64,000 nucleotides of DNA, from contig NZ_JAGSPJ010000001.1 in assembly GCF_018139545.1 (NCBI RefSeq), positions 612,664-676,663 on the forward strand. The letters run 5' to 3'. The DNA comes from Affinundibacterium fentianense (GTDB taxonomy: Bacteria > Pseudomonadota > Gammaproteobacteria > Burkholderiales > Burkholderiaceae_D). Within the stretch, counting starts at the first letter, position 1; each line of letters begins with the position of its first letter. The notes below the pieces were generated by a model, which was not told where the DNA came from, made no database searches, and worked only from the letters and a program-made list of their open reading frames with translations. Shown piece after piece: positions 9,101 to 16,123 of the stretch. The position numbers were made by a program, and so were the translations under genes.

Positions 9101-11255
9101 CACCTCCGCCACCATATATGGCATCGTCATTTTCACCGCCAAGAATATCGATTTCGCTGTTTTCAGAGCCAAATTTAAGATACCTCTCAACATCCGACAT
9201 TCCGCCGATTCGGAATTTAATTTCGGACAAGCGATCTTCCACATTCCACAAAAATTGGAGGCTATTATCGAACGAATAATTTCCATCGTTACGAAAATTT
9301 TTATAGTTAATCCATGAAAGCATTTGCGCACGATCAGTCAAAAACCGCTCGCTGAAATTTTCAAGACCTTTACCGCGATCATTCCCATCAAGCGCATTGT
9401 CGGCATCCCATTTCTTTTTTAGTGTTTCGTGCACGCTTCCCAATGTATTAATCACTGTTGCATCATTTGATTTCAAAAACAATGGCAACAAAAAATAAGT
9501 ATTTAAGAAAAATGAAAAATCATCTCTCGCCATTTGTGCATCACCTGCAGAACAGGTAATTAGAAATTTACCGTTCAAATTTAATTCATCAATTTTCTTT
9601 CCTATTTCACTAATTCGTTTATGAAGCGCTTCCCTGTCATTGATGTCAGCCCATGTACCGCCAGATGGATTTCCTTGCAAAGGATATACGGCATATCCAA
9701 GTAATTTGCTCAACGAATTTAAGACATTCTCTAACACATCACCTTCCGCCAATCCTTGTGCGCCGACGATTATATTGCCCACTTGCCCTGGGTCGGATTC
9801 CTCGCCTTGTACTCGCCTTTGAAGATTAGAAGCAATTTGGAATATCGAACTCAAGCTAGCAGGAGTCGCATTGGGATCAAGTGTTGTCAGTAGATGTTGA
9901 ACACGCAGAGAATCTACTAATAGGACCAAGCTATGCGTATCGCCAAAGTCAGTTTTTGCGTAATTTGGAACAAGTAACTTCGTTTCACCAAATAAAAAAT
10001 TTGATTCCCCAAAAACTGAACCAACATAGCCATTACGCCAAAGTGGTTGATCTTCAATATAGATCGGCACACCACTACCATAATGGTGCTGCGAGTTAGC
10101 TACTGCAGATGGATACGGATTTCCATATAAATTGACCACTGGACTCATATAAGAGTTTTGGATATACGTACGGGGGTTTTCATACGCTTGGCCTAGACCA
10201 TCAAGAATTCCGGACTTATACGATTGCGTCATTTTCGATGCACGCAAAATGCCAAGTTGATAGTCGAGATTAATGGCACCAATACTTGGTATCGAAACCG
10301 GCCCCGCATTATCACCTAGACCTGACGGAATGCCATTATTTACGCGTGTAGCTTCATCAAAAATCAATTTCATGCGTAAAACTGCATTCTTTAAAATGCG
10401 AAGTTGATCGACTCTTTGCGTTTGCACTACAGAATTTTGGATTTCATTTGCTTGGGCAATTTCGAATAATATTCTGCTATTGGCTCTAGACAAGTCACTA
10501 TCATCGATAGTCAAGGAATTCAACGTCGGCCGAATATCTTGATAAATCTGCCTTGCGATCTCGTCGTTAAATAAGTCTACATTCCCATTAATTTTGCTTA
10601 CATAAAACTGATTTAATGCGCCTGTCAAACTTTGACCCGGTAAAACTTCGCCGACACCAGCACCGTTAAACGTAAAAGTATTTGTAATCGGGTTACTTGA
10701 CCGAACACCATTTGATACCTCTTCCGCCATCAACATATTAAACGACGTTGCAATCGATGCACCTAAACTATAACCAGTTAAATTAAACTGTTTTCCGCCA
10801 GCAAGTGGTCCGTTAGGTACTGACAAGCGATCATACCAATCGACCATGTCATTTAGCTGACCAAAAGCAAAGCCGAATTCCTTCAATTCTAAAGTGTTAG
10901 TCGCTTCGTTATCACGCGCCGCATCATCAATAAATTCGGTCGAACGTACCGACATGACCAGTTCACCTTCTACATAACCTAATGCTTCGTTTGATTGCGT
11001 GCATTTAAATAAAGTGCCGCTAAATCCAGTTGTGGTGTTGGAGATGTGTTCGATTACTGTCCAAAAATTGCCGAAATCTCTGGCTAATTCTGGTGGGAAT
11101 TTGCTGGCATGTGTATTGCCTATTTTTAAATTTTCAATATCCAATAACCCGCCAACTTTTCTACCAGGGACTCCGTCTTGTACGACACCAAATAATGACT
11201 CTGCGGCCATTTGTAAATTCGCGTATTTCAAGTATTGTGTAATTTGATTTGGCAT
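1..11255 (-). CDS. Giant RTX calcium-binding protein with lipase-like N-terminus (partial, C-terminus outside window)
   Basis: An uninterrupted reading frame runs from ATG at 11255 to the left edge, giving 3751 residues; the C-terminus and its secretion signal are missing. The start has AAGGA nine bases upstream and lies 5 bp after the preceding gene. Visible parts in order: a hydrolase-like region with GYSLG at residues 161-165 (candidate nucleophile Ser163); a first RTX nonapeptide block near 702-780; a FrpC-like self-processing module from Pro868 to about 1000; a helical region to about 1280; many GGxGxDxxx blocks alternating with segments like the haemolysin-type calcium-binding related domain (FSDGTxWDYA); two cadherin-like/He_PIG domains near 2518-2700; then a regular repeat array. 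RTX proteins are exported by type I systems and fold on calcium outside the cell. The HlyB/HlyD genes upstream fit this. Lipase activity is inferred, not shown; an adhesin role is possible. Confidence 0.9.
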   Translation of the reverse strand, partial: MPNQITQYLKYANLQMAAESLFGVVQDGVPGRKVGGLLDIENLKIGNTHASKFPPELARDFGNFWTVIEHISNTTTGFSGTLFKCTQSNEALGYVEGELVMSVRSTEFIDDAARDNEATNTLELKEFGFAFGQLNDMVDWYDRLSVPNGPLAGGKQFNLTGYSLGASIATSFNMLMAEEVSNGVRSSNPITNTFTFNGAGVGEVLPGQSLTGALNQFYVSKINGNVDLFNDEIARQIYQDIRPTLNSLTIDDSDLSRANSRILFEIAQANEIQNSVVQTQRVDQLRILKNAVLRMKLIFDEATRVNNGIPSGLGDNAGPVSIPSIGAINLDYQLGILRASKMTQSYKSGILDGLGQAYENPRTYIQNSYMSPVVNLYGNPYPSAVANSQHHYGSGVPIYIEDQPLWRNGYVGSVFGESNFLFGETKLLVPNYAKTDFGDTHSLVLLVDSLRVQHLLTTLDPNATPASLSSIFQIASNLQRRVQGEESDPGQVGNIIVGAQGLAEGDVLENVLNSLSKLLGYAVYPLQGNPSGGTWADINDREALHKRISEIGKKIDELNLNGKFLITCSAGDAQMARDDFSFFLNTYFLLPLFLKSNDATVINTLGSVHETLKKKWDADNALDGNDRGKGLENFSERFLTDRAQMLSWINYKNFRNDGNYSFDNSLQFLWNVEDRLSEIKFRIGGMSDVERYLKFGSENSEIDILGGENDDAIYGGGGDDQVEGNQGDDYLEGNDGNDKLFGGAGKDITLGGDGDDALDGGEGDDVLIGGNGFDRYTYKTGDGLDVIIDEKGKILVDGIRLTGGFRKKGDSVYKSRDGKHTYDWDGGDLIIDGKITVKDFKQFNLGIVLRDDKGFPDPFDFAEYMVSPLVLDLNRDEIIETRRRDGAAFFDHQDDGFSERTGWIGPNDGLLVVDKNGNGTVDNGNELFGNNTFLANGSYAANGFDALKEYDSNFDGVVDVKDLDWIKLKIWRDLDANGYTNTGELFSLDTVGVTSIGISYTSSTYIDAQNNAHRQNGSYTANNGISYKVSDIWFDSYLGTSFPDVEIDIPDSIAILPNLRGDGKVYDLHQALARDSSGKLETLVREMLSATFENNKTDIFEQILFKWTGADRVEVNSRGAFNAQKLTVLEQFGGRQFSKQVTGGVPTGGPQESSALNAKYDLLVANLYCEWLSQTSLKPIYDAIKFSRSSTTQELIADLLPTVSILKNAIINEPSSGSKIFHEFVLLLLNRNLVANSNFDEFVGSFDPNDPEFNALITSALTNGEVLDSKNIGDVVFGLGGNDRIFGKNGYDYLNGGDGDDLIIGYAGDDVIVGDHGNDQLQGNTGNDTFVYNVGDGADVILLGNGNENDVLKFGAGITKDIIKVSKQSNALILGFGIGQSVNIFDYFTTQKFTPSTEVITQIRFSDGSAWDYRAIVRILVDQGYQMQTEIAGDFSVSNKIVGFASDDVIRGGSSDDTLSGGDGSDHLLGDAGNNELHGGDGEDELLAGDGDDFFEGGTGNDVIQTRGGNNTILFSRGDGADSIDSYSEQPSVNTIKFGIGIAPEDIVLVRSNNSDGVDLIFRIKETNDSITIKGFFGINYDESRIDQVTFSDGVIWDYAHLFAHFPFVTLYGNANSTTQGYLNLANMIFGITEAGQILGGLKNDTIYGGDGSDHLYGGDGADQIFGGSGLNIIYGENGDDTIVGGDFKDEIYGGVGNDNIRGGSGVDTLNGDDGNDQIVGDDGSDQLNGGFGDDILDAGSADDNLNGGDGDDTLIGGLGNDILVGNGGNDTYVFGHGMGQDEILASNSSADFDFISMLADVTPSDVTVLQDPNNKTDLIVSIRGSTDSIRIDGFFNFLLGLAGSTPIDQIRFSDGTKWDLEKISTMVFLGDDSANIIYGDANENVINGAGGDDHLYGGGGNDDQIYGGAGNDYLETGLDQSDNLLDGGEGNDILKGFASTLIGGIGNDSLISGYGSAYVFGRGMGQDTIRNTGTLSSTDHIKFDTTVSPGDVQISRSGDGAGQDLIVSINGTSDKITVLGFFAPGASFGADNMIDELNFSDGTTWTSSDIINKVGKTFIGDENANVFGGSAGNDFVYGNGGNDILLGGAGDDMIYGGVGNDTLQGQDGNDLIDGGVGDDSIDGGAGDDTYIYNLGDGKDIVNESPSLANGSVDTLQLGSGILPETTTATIENYDLILTFDVNNSIRMPLYFLGGGVELIKFSNNVVWDKAYFNSKFSLNPSEGDDKLFGQMGVANTINSLGGNDVIVGAEQADTLIGGKGNDTLNGFFGNDTYIFYKGDDADTIIESSIASYGTDTLQLGTGLNAVDTVLAVDGTDLILQFNATDSVRIRSYFDGNTIENILFADGVKWTNVDVRNKFSVSTENADTLLGVNGQANRLLGLGGNDTIYGGNLNDALVGGTGDDQLLGGTGDDTYEINLGDGSDTIIEKVNQGTDTLVFGAGILPSGMTVERQNSDLILHVASTDSVRIKDYFVVDANNGTIDKLQFSDGTSWDFAKISSFLINHAPINNLTMSNVVVHPNNRVSIAVPANTIVDNDLGDSVTYSLKMKDGSVLPTWLNFDNNTRLISGLPSVSNLGVLELSLIGTDKSGLSVNQSFMLTVQNDDASPVLNIPVPDQTITTQAAYSYTITNGSFTDPDIGDTLTLSATLEDGSNLPAWLQFNSATKTFSGTPIDSATLNIKVSAKDTAGLTIFDVFSLKVLMADTSITGTIGSDTLTGTDGPDTIKGLEGDDALNALAGDDSLTGGAGNDVLNGGLGNDTYQYNLGDGVDTINELSEQGTDVLQLGATIMPAMTILTRSGNDLLLSFGGADSIQITSYFSGNANYGTVEQVKFSDGTIWDYAAIASKLVYNGTSGADILTGVSDAANHISGLEGNDTLTGGPFADVLDGGDGDDMLAGGIGNDVLIGGLGNDTYQFNLGDGVDTINESTAQGADGLQLGTNITPAMTVVSKLGNDLMLSFGGADSIRISSNFSGNGNYGTIEQVKFADGTMWDYLSIASKLTVNGTSGADTLSGLSDAPNHLYGLAGNDILNGSILGDVLDGGTGDDTLNGNAGDDTLIGGIGNDILNGGIGNDTYQFNLGDGIDTINEASGQGSDVSQLGASITPAMTIVSRSDNDLLFSFGGADSIRIASYFAGNSNYGTIEQVKFADGTAWDYATITSKITYSGTSGADNLTGLSDTTNRINGLAGSDSITGASDDDILDGGDGDDILVGGLGNDVLKGGLGNDSYQYNEGDGIDTINENKLQGTDVLQLGVTITPVMTLAARSDDDLILSFGGADSIRITSYFSGNANYGAVEQVKFSDGTIWDYAAVASRLIYNGTIGADILTGVSDAANRINGLDGNDTLTGSAFSDALDGGDGDDILTGASGNDVLNGGLGNDTYQFNLSDGIDTINERSDQGTDILKLGSSISASISAVVRSGSDLILSFGGADSIRITSYFVGNGNFGTVEQVKFNDGTIWDYATITSKITYNGTSTADTLTGLSDATNRINGLVGNDTLTGGSLADVLDGGDGDDILIGGGGNDTLKGGIGNDTYQFNLGDGIDTINEVSAQGTDVLQFGAVITTTTTEPLRSGDDLILSFGGADSIRINSYFYGNTNYGAIEQIKFDDSTIWDYAAVASKVTYNGTSGIDSLTGLTGMANRINGFAGSDTLTGAGSNDVLDGGADNDTLIGNSGDDTLIGGAGNDTLNGGSGSDTFQFNVGDGVDTLNESSNQGGDILQLGAAITPEMVVLSRSANDLILSFGGTDSIRI

Positions 11256-11260
11256 AGCGA

Positions 11261-12157
11261 TTAATCCTTCTTCGGTTTTAATACTTGGTCTACAAAAAAG
11301 CGAACTGATGTGTTAGGCCACAATTTATCATTAGGGCAAAGTAGAGCGAAACGCCATGGCTGCCGAGCGTGCGCAAGGCTTCCCTGACCGGGCTCATAGA
11401 CATATCGAATTTTTTCCGCCAAGATCTCTTTCGTTTCTTCATCCTTTACAGTTATTTTTACTCCGGCAATCCACAATTTTCGATCGTCTGGATCGATAAA
11501 ATTCACTAATTCGACTGAATAGCGCGCAACACGTCCCGTTACCAAATCCTTAGACAAATCACGAAAAATTGCTTGATATTTATAACGAAATATCCGATGT
11601 TCATCGTCTATCACATCGACAAATCGATACCCAGGCAAAACATCTTGTTTCATGTATCTAAGTTGTGGACGAGGATCACTTGTCACATATCCACGAGACT
11701 CTCGCTTGTCTTCGTGATGCTCCCATCCTAAAAACTCTTCAATATATCCATTCGCCTGCCGTTCATGGGCCAACGCCGCATCAGGCCAATTTGGATCCTC
11801 AACCTCCGTTCCTTGTTCATCTGGTCGAACGTTCCTCAACAATATTCCCTCGACGTCATCGACCGTACGATAGATTTTCTCGCCAGAACTTTGACAACGC
11901 AGTTGAAACTGCGCCTGCACTTTGTCCATATGCGACTTCCAAACTTGTTGCTCTTGATATCTCAGATAAAAATAATATGCCACAGGCAATACCAAACATA
12001 CCAATGCCAAAACAATACAGACAATCTTCCACCACCACCCGTCAATCGTAAACAAAATGATGGCAATTACCCCTAAAACAAAGAGCCAATACAATACGCC
12101 TATGCCCTGTAAGGCCGCACCAAACGGCGTAAGGTCTAATGGTGTTCCAGTTAGCAT
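11261..12157 (-). CDS. Two-helix membrane protein of unknown function preceding the RTX gene
   Basis: This 298-residue protein is not one I recognise. Two hydrophobic helices lie near residues 17-37 and 43-64, followed by a basic and polar stretch (FYLRYQEQQ) and about 230 soluble residues without repeats or a metal-binding motif. Positive charges after the second helix suggest that the soluble part is cytoplasmic (inference). Its stop codon is 5 bp before the RTX start, and the RTX ribosome-binding site lies in its last codons, so the two are almost certainly co-translated. It could be an export accessory, a folding factor or a self-protection protein for the lipase-like RTX product. None of these is supported by homology that I can see. 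Confidence 0.8.
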   Translation of the reverse strand: MLTGTPLDLTPFGAALQGIGVLYWLFVLGVIAIILFTIDGWWWKIVCIVLALVCLVLPVAYYFYLRYQEQQVWKSHMDKVQAQFQLRCQSSGEKIYRTVDDVEGILLRNVRPDEQGTEVEDPNWPDAALAHERQANGYIEEFLGWEHHEDKRESRGYVTSDPRPQLRYMKQDVLPGYRFVDVIDDEHRIFRYKYQAIFRDLSKDLVTGRVARYSVELVNFIDPDDRKLWIAGVKITVKDEETKEILAEKIRYVYEPGQGSLAHARQPWRFALLCPNDKLWPNTSVRFFVDQVLKPKKD

Positions 12158-12380
12158 AAATATTCCTTATCAGTTTTCTTCATATTTTGAAGACCAAAAG
12201 ATTTTGCATTTCTAAACAATTTCTGATTTTGTGTAGGCCTCGTTGGCTTCGACGTCTGAACGCATTCTTCCTACTTTACGCGTTCGTTCTCCTGATGAAC
12301 GTGATCTTGCGACATCAACACTTCTACTAATACAAACAATTCGGGGCTTTGGGCATAGTTCAAAATAATAGTTTTTCGCG

Positions 12381-13820
12381 CTACCTTTCCCTACCTGCTT
12401 CATTAATCGCCTTCTGCACAGGCGACAACAAATATTCCAACACACTACGTCTACCCTGATTGATCTCCGCTACAATTTGCATCCCCGCATTGAGCTGATG
12501 TTTATTACCTTGTGCATCAATCAAACTCTGTTGATCCAATTGAATGCGTGCCTTATAAGTCGCGATCGTACTGGCGTAGTTTTCATTCGTGCCTGCCGCA
12601 TTGGAGTTGTTGCCCGTCGTGTGAGGTTTATTTACTTCAGTCGCATCGGCACTGAGATGGGTGAGCGTTCCACTTAACATGCCAAATCGTTGAAACGGAT
12701 AAGTCGCGATTTTGACTTGTACTGCTTGACCGACCTCAACAAAACCTACGTCTTCGTTTTTAATATTGACGTCGGCATATAGTTGTTCATCTTTCGGAAC
12801 TAGGGTCATGAGGACACTGCCAGGTTGCGCCACTGCACCAACCGTGGTGGTGGCAATGTCTTTAATGGTTCCGTCTTGCGGAGCTTTGAGCTCCATCAAA
12901 CCTTGCTTGTAACTGCTTTTAGCGAGATTGGGTTGGATCTGTCCAATCTTTTGTTGGATATCAGCAAGTTCCTTTTGTAGCTCGGATTGGTAAGTACTTT
13001 TGAGTTGGATGATGCGTTTTTGTTGGGCGATGATGGTGGCGTTAAGTGCAGCGATTGTGGCTTGTTGGGCGTCGAGATTCTTTTGGGTTTCGATGGCAGC
13101 ACGCTGTTTTTCTGCACTTTGTGATTGCGTGACTATGCCTTCTTTCTCCAAATCAGCATAAGCATCAGCAGTCTTCTTGTGTGAAGGTAAGGTTTGTTCG
13201 TATTTACTTAAAATCTCTATCGCGCTCTTGCGTTCGTGTTCTGCTTTTTGGAGTAATGCGAGTTCTTGATCTACGTTATCGCGATGATTTTTTCTGTGGG
13301 CTAGGTATTGATCGTAGATTTGCTTGAAGAGGCTCAAGTCGTCACCTGCTTTGTTTTGCATGGGGACGTCGTTGAGTTCAGCTTGTATTCTGCGCACTTG
13401 CATTTGTTGGGTGTGTAGATCATGGTTAATACTGCTTTGATCGGCATTGGCTAAGGTGGTATCTAGTCGTGCTATGACCTGGCCTGCTTTGACGCTGTCG
13501 CCTTCGTTGACTAAAAGTTCTTTAATGATTCCTGATTCTGCAGGTTGCACGATTTTTACTAAGGTTTGCGGGACTAATTTTCCTTCGCTACTGGCAATGA
13601 TGTCGAGTTTGCCAAATGCTGCCCAGATAACGAGGATGAAGACTAGCATCGAGACTGACCATAGGACGATGCGACCAATTTGACTTGGTGGATTATTTTG
13701 AATTAGTTGTAGTGGATCGTGCCAGCGCGTGGGTGGACGCAATTGCACGACCTGTGAGGTGGTCGCATTGCTTGATGCTTGTGTTGACGACACAGATTGA
13801 TGGGCGCTTGTTTGATTCAT
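12381..13820 (-). CDS. HlyD-family type I secretion periplasmic adaptor
   Basis: This is a membrane fusion protein of 479 residues, close to the usual HlyD length. It has a cytoplasmic N-terminus, one membrane helix near residues 50-68 (IGRIVLWSVSMLVFILVIW), a lipoyl-like half motif (VNEGDSVKAGQVIARLDTT), a long coiled coil at about 130-310 and a second beta-rich half including APQDGTIKDI. It ends in ER like other HlyD proteins. In this family the adaptor joins the inner-membrane ABC exporter to an outer-membrane TolC channel. It sits 72 bp downstream of the ABC exporter gene. No TolC gene is in the window, so a distant one is presumably used. Confidence 0.95.
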   Translation of the reverse strand: MNQTSAHQSVSSTQASSNATTSQVVQLRPPTRWHDPLQLIQNNPPSQIGRIVLWSVSMLVFILVIWAAFGKLDIIASSEGKLVPQTLVKIVQPAESGIIKELLVNEGDSVKAGQVIARLDTTLANADQSSINHDLHTQQMQVRRIQAELNDVPMQNKAGDDLSLFKQIYDQYLAHRKNHRDNVDQELALLQKAEHERKSAIEILSKYEQTLPSHKKTADAYADLEKEGIVTQSQSAEKQRAAIETQKNLDAQQATIAALNATIIAQQKRIIQLKSTYQSELQKELADIQQKIGQIQPNLAKSSYKQGLMELKAPQDGTIKDIATTTVGAVAQPGSVLMTLVPKDEQLYADVNIKNEDVGFVEVGQAVQVKIATYPFQRFGMLSGTLTHLSADATEVNKPHTTGNNSNAAGTNENYASTIATYKARIQLDQQSLIDAQGNKHQLNAGMQIVAEINQGRRSVLEYLLSPVQKAINEAGRER

Positions 13821-13834
13821 TCTTTTTGCTGTGG

Positions 13835-13862
13835 TTTGTTTTAGTTTGTTTTAGTTTGTTTT
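13835..13862. repeat. 10-bp tandem repeat (TTTGTTTTAG, 2.8 copies)
   Basis: The gap between the ABC exporter and HlyD genes contains two full copies and one partial copy of TTTGTTTTAG. In the transcript it reads as A-rich, unstructured RNA just ahead of the hlyD-like start, whose own Shine-Dalgarno (AAAGA) is weak. Confidence 0.7.
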
Positions 13863-13892
13863 GCTCTGATATACGTTCGTCGGTGTTAATGT

Positions 13893-16061
13893 TTAGCTGC
13901 CGACTGCGGTTGCTAATGCAACACGCTGCGCACCTTGAGCTCCTAATCGATACACGGCATCGACATGCAAGCCTTTGGGCAGTCCATGCGTGATAAAGAG
14001 CATCGTGACTTTGCCACGCAGGCTATTGATAGTTTGCGCAAAATGTTCGGCGGTGTGGGTATCTAAGGCACTGGTTGCTTCGTCAAAGACCAAAATACTA
14101 GGACGTTTAAGTAAAGCGCGGGCAATGGCGATGCGTTGTTTTTGTCCGCCCGATAGTCCAGCCCCACGTTCGCCGATCTCGGTTTGATAGCCTCTGGGGA
14201 GCGCTTCTATGGTTTGGTGAATCTCTGCCATTTTGCAAGCAGCAGCAATTTGTTCGAAACTGGCGTTTGGGCTCGCCATTTGCAGATTGTCATAAATGGT
14301 ACCGGAGAATAGCGTGGTCTCTTGGGGTACCACACCGAAGTGAGCGCGTAGTTCATTAGCGGATAAATAGCGAATATCAACGTCATCGACTAAGATACGT
14401 CCGGCAGTCGGTTGATAGAAGCCTTGCAAGAGTTTAGCGAGCGTACTTTTGCCACATCCGGATGGTCCCATGATGCCGATGGTTTGACCTGGCTCCACCG
14501 TGATACTGAGGTTGTCATAGACCAGTGGTAATTCTTCAGCGTATTTGAAAGCGATTTGTTCAATCTGCACTCTGCCACTCTTTTTACCATCACGACTTGG
14601 CATCATGGAATAAGGTTCTGTGGGCGCATTCATTAAATCCCCCAAACGATCGACAGACAAACGCGCTTGTTGAAATTGCTGCCAAAGTCCCACTAAACGT
14701 AGCATGGGTTGTGATAAACGTCCTGAGAACATTTGAAAGGCAACCAGCATGCCGATGGTGAATTCCTTACTGTGCATGACGGTATAAGCACCAATCGCAA
14801 GAATGAGCAAGGTCATGATTTGCTCTAACAAATTAGAGACCGTGTTGTAGGTATTGGCAAGTTGTTTGGTGTCGAAACCAGCTTGCAGATAGCTGGCTAA
14901 ATAGCCGCTGTATTTGCTATTGAGTTGCGGTTCTAGTTGTAGTGATTTGACGGTTTCTAAGCCAACGATGTATTCAGTCATAAAGGCTTGATTGCGGGCT
15001 CCGAGTTGAAATTGTTGTTGCAACTTGGTTTGAAACATAGGTGCGACGATAGCACTCAGCGTCACGATCACGGCGAGGACGGCTAATACGATCAAGGTCA
15101 GCGTGACGCTGTAATAAAACATGATGGCAACGAAGATCAGCAAAAATGGCAAATCCAAGATGATCGTGACGGCCGCACTGGCAATAAATTCGCGTATGGT
15201 TTCTACACCGTGCATACGCGCTGAAATCACGCCCGTAGAACGGTGTTGAAAGTACAGTGGCGGGAGTTTAAACAGACGTTCAAACACGGCAGAGCCTAAC
15301 ACAGCGTCAACGCGATTACCTGTGTGTAAAATCAAATACTGACGCAACCATGAAAGCGCCGCCGAAAAAATCATGAAGACCAACATGCCAATTGCGATAA
15401 CGATCAAAGTGCTTTGAGTGCGATGGACAACAACTTTGTCGATGATGGCTTGGGTGAACAAAGGCGTGGCTAAAGCAATGAGTTGAATCACCAGTGAAGC
15501 AAGTAGAATTTCTTGCCAAAGCTTTTGATGCTTTAAAAGTTCTGGGATAAACCAGCGAAAGCCAAATCGTCGTGTTTGGCGTTCTTGTTCCGCACTATCC
15601 GCGTCTATCCCCATATCGATCTTGGGTGTCACTCGCGTAATTTGGCCTGAATAACGTTGTTGGAATTGTTCTAAGGTGATGGTGTGCGGTGCAGCGTCGG
15701 TTTGCTCCACCACTAATACGTGCATCCCGTCTGCTTGCAGGATTAATGCAGGTGTAATGAAGTGATCTACATTTGCTGCGCTATTAATTTCATGCTCAGG
15801 CGGCGCTGACTCTCGACACCAAGCAATGAGAGGAAAAGATTCTTTAAGTAGTTTTTTGATAGAACATTGGTGAGCAGTTATCAAAAAACCAGTTTGCTCC
15901 AACATAGCATGCAAGGATTGATTGCTGTACGGCGCAGCGCATTGTTGTTCTGCCAACTCGAGTGAGAAGGGCTTTCTATGCAGCGCACACAAGCCTTGCA
16001 GCACCCAGAAGAAGGTATTTTGTCGGAGTTCTTGAAAATTCATTGCGATCACGCTCATCAC
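13893..16061 (-). CDS. HlyB-type type I secretion ABC exporter (permease/ATPase)
   Basis: This 722-residue protein has the three-part layout of RTX exporters. The N-terminal 130 or so residues are a C39-peptidase-like domain without the catalytic DCG motif, so it should bind rather than cleave substrate, as in HlyB. A membrane domain spans about 165-430. The ATPase domain has Walker A GPSGCGKST at 532-540, the signature LSGGQKQR near 635 and Walker B ILVFDEATSALD near 660, so it looks active. It is the first gene of the secretion cluster, ahead of the HlyD homologue and the RTX gene. The start may instead be Met7 at 16043; neither start has a strong ribosome-binding site. Confidence 0.95.
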   Translation of the reverse strand: MMSVIAMNFQELRQNTFFWVLQGLCALHRKPFSLELAEQQCAAPYSNQSLHAMLEQTGFLITAHQCSIKKLLKESFPLIAWCRESAPPEHEINSAANVDHFITPALILQADGMHVLVVEQTDAAPHTITLEQFQQRYSGQITRVTPKIDMGIDADSAEQERQTRRFGFRWFIPELLKHQKLWQEILLASLVIQLIALATPLFTQAIIDKVVVHRTQSTLIVIAIGMLVFMIFSAALSWLRQYLILHTGNRVDAVLGSAVFERLFKLPPLYFQHRSTGVISARMHGVETIREFIASAAVTIILDLPFLLIFVAIMFYYSVTLTLIVLAVLAVIVTLSAIVAPMFQTKLQQQFQLGARNQAFMTEYIVGLETVKSLQLEPQLNSKYSGYLASYLQAGFDTKQLANTYNTVSNLLEQIMTLLILAIGAYTVMHSKEFTIGMLVAFQMFSGRLSQPMLRLVGLWQQFQQARLSVDRLGDLMNAPTEPYSMMPSRDGKKSGRVQIEQIAFKYAEELPLVYDNLSITVEPGQTIGIMGPSGCGKSTLAKLLQGFYQPTAGRILVDDVDIRYLSANELRAHFGVVPQETTLFSGTIYDNLQMASPNASFEQIAAACKMAEIHQTIEALPRGYQTEIGERGAGLSGGQKQRIAIARALLKRPSILVFDEATSALDTHTAEHFAQTINSLRGKVTMLFITHGLPKGLHVDAVYRLGAQGAQRVALATAVGS

Positions 16062-16084
16062 AAAAATTACTTTATGAGCATGAC

Positions 16085-16116
16085 TTTATAGCAATTTAAA
16101 TGATTATCAATGTCAA
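16085..16116 (-). promoter_or_regulatory. Candidate promoter of the secretion operon
   Basis: Reading leftwards, TTGACA (complement of 16111-16116) is followed by an extended -10, TGCTATAAA (complement of 16085-16093). The spacing of 20 bp is long, but an extended -10 tolerates this. The exporter ATG follows about 24 bp later. Confidence 0.4.
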
Positions 16117-16123
16117 CTTGACA
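16096..16123. promoter_or_regulatory. Candidate operator: Fur-like site and adjoining perfect palindrome
   Basis: AATGATTATCAATGTC within 16096-16114 matches 13 of 19 positions of the E. coli Fur consensus. It adjoins a perfect inverted repeat, TGTCAACTTGACA, at 16111-16123. Both lie on the candidate promoter, where a repressor would block transcription. The Fur match is modest and iron control is a hypothesis. Confidence 0.3.

Noticed and set aside
190..9822. Numerous plus-strand frames of 60-170 codons rich in Pro, Ser and Val
   Set aside because: They are the antisense of the Asp/Gly/Asn-rich RTX gene, recur with its repeat period, and have no ribosome-binding sites.
12212..12445. 77-codon minus-strand frame after the HlyD-like gene
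   Set aside because: It overlaps the end of the HlyD homologue in another frame, and that gene already ends in the usual ER terminus; the composition is not protein-like. A frameshifted tail is not needed.
13893..16061. Active C39 peptidase (bacteriocin-type) exporter
   Set aside because: The N-terminal domain lacks the catalytic cysteine motif, and the substrate is a large RTX protein, so the HlyB type fits.
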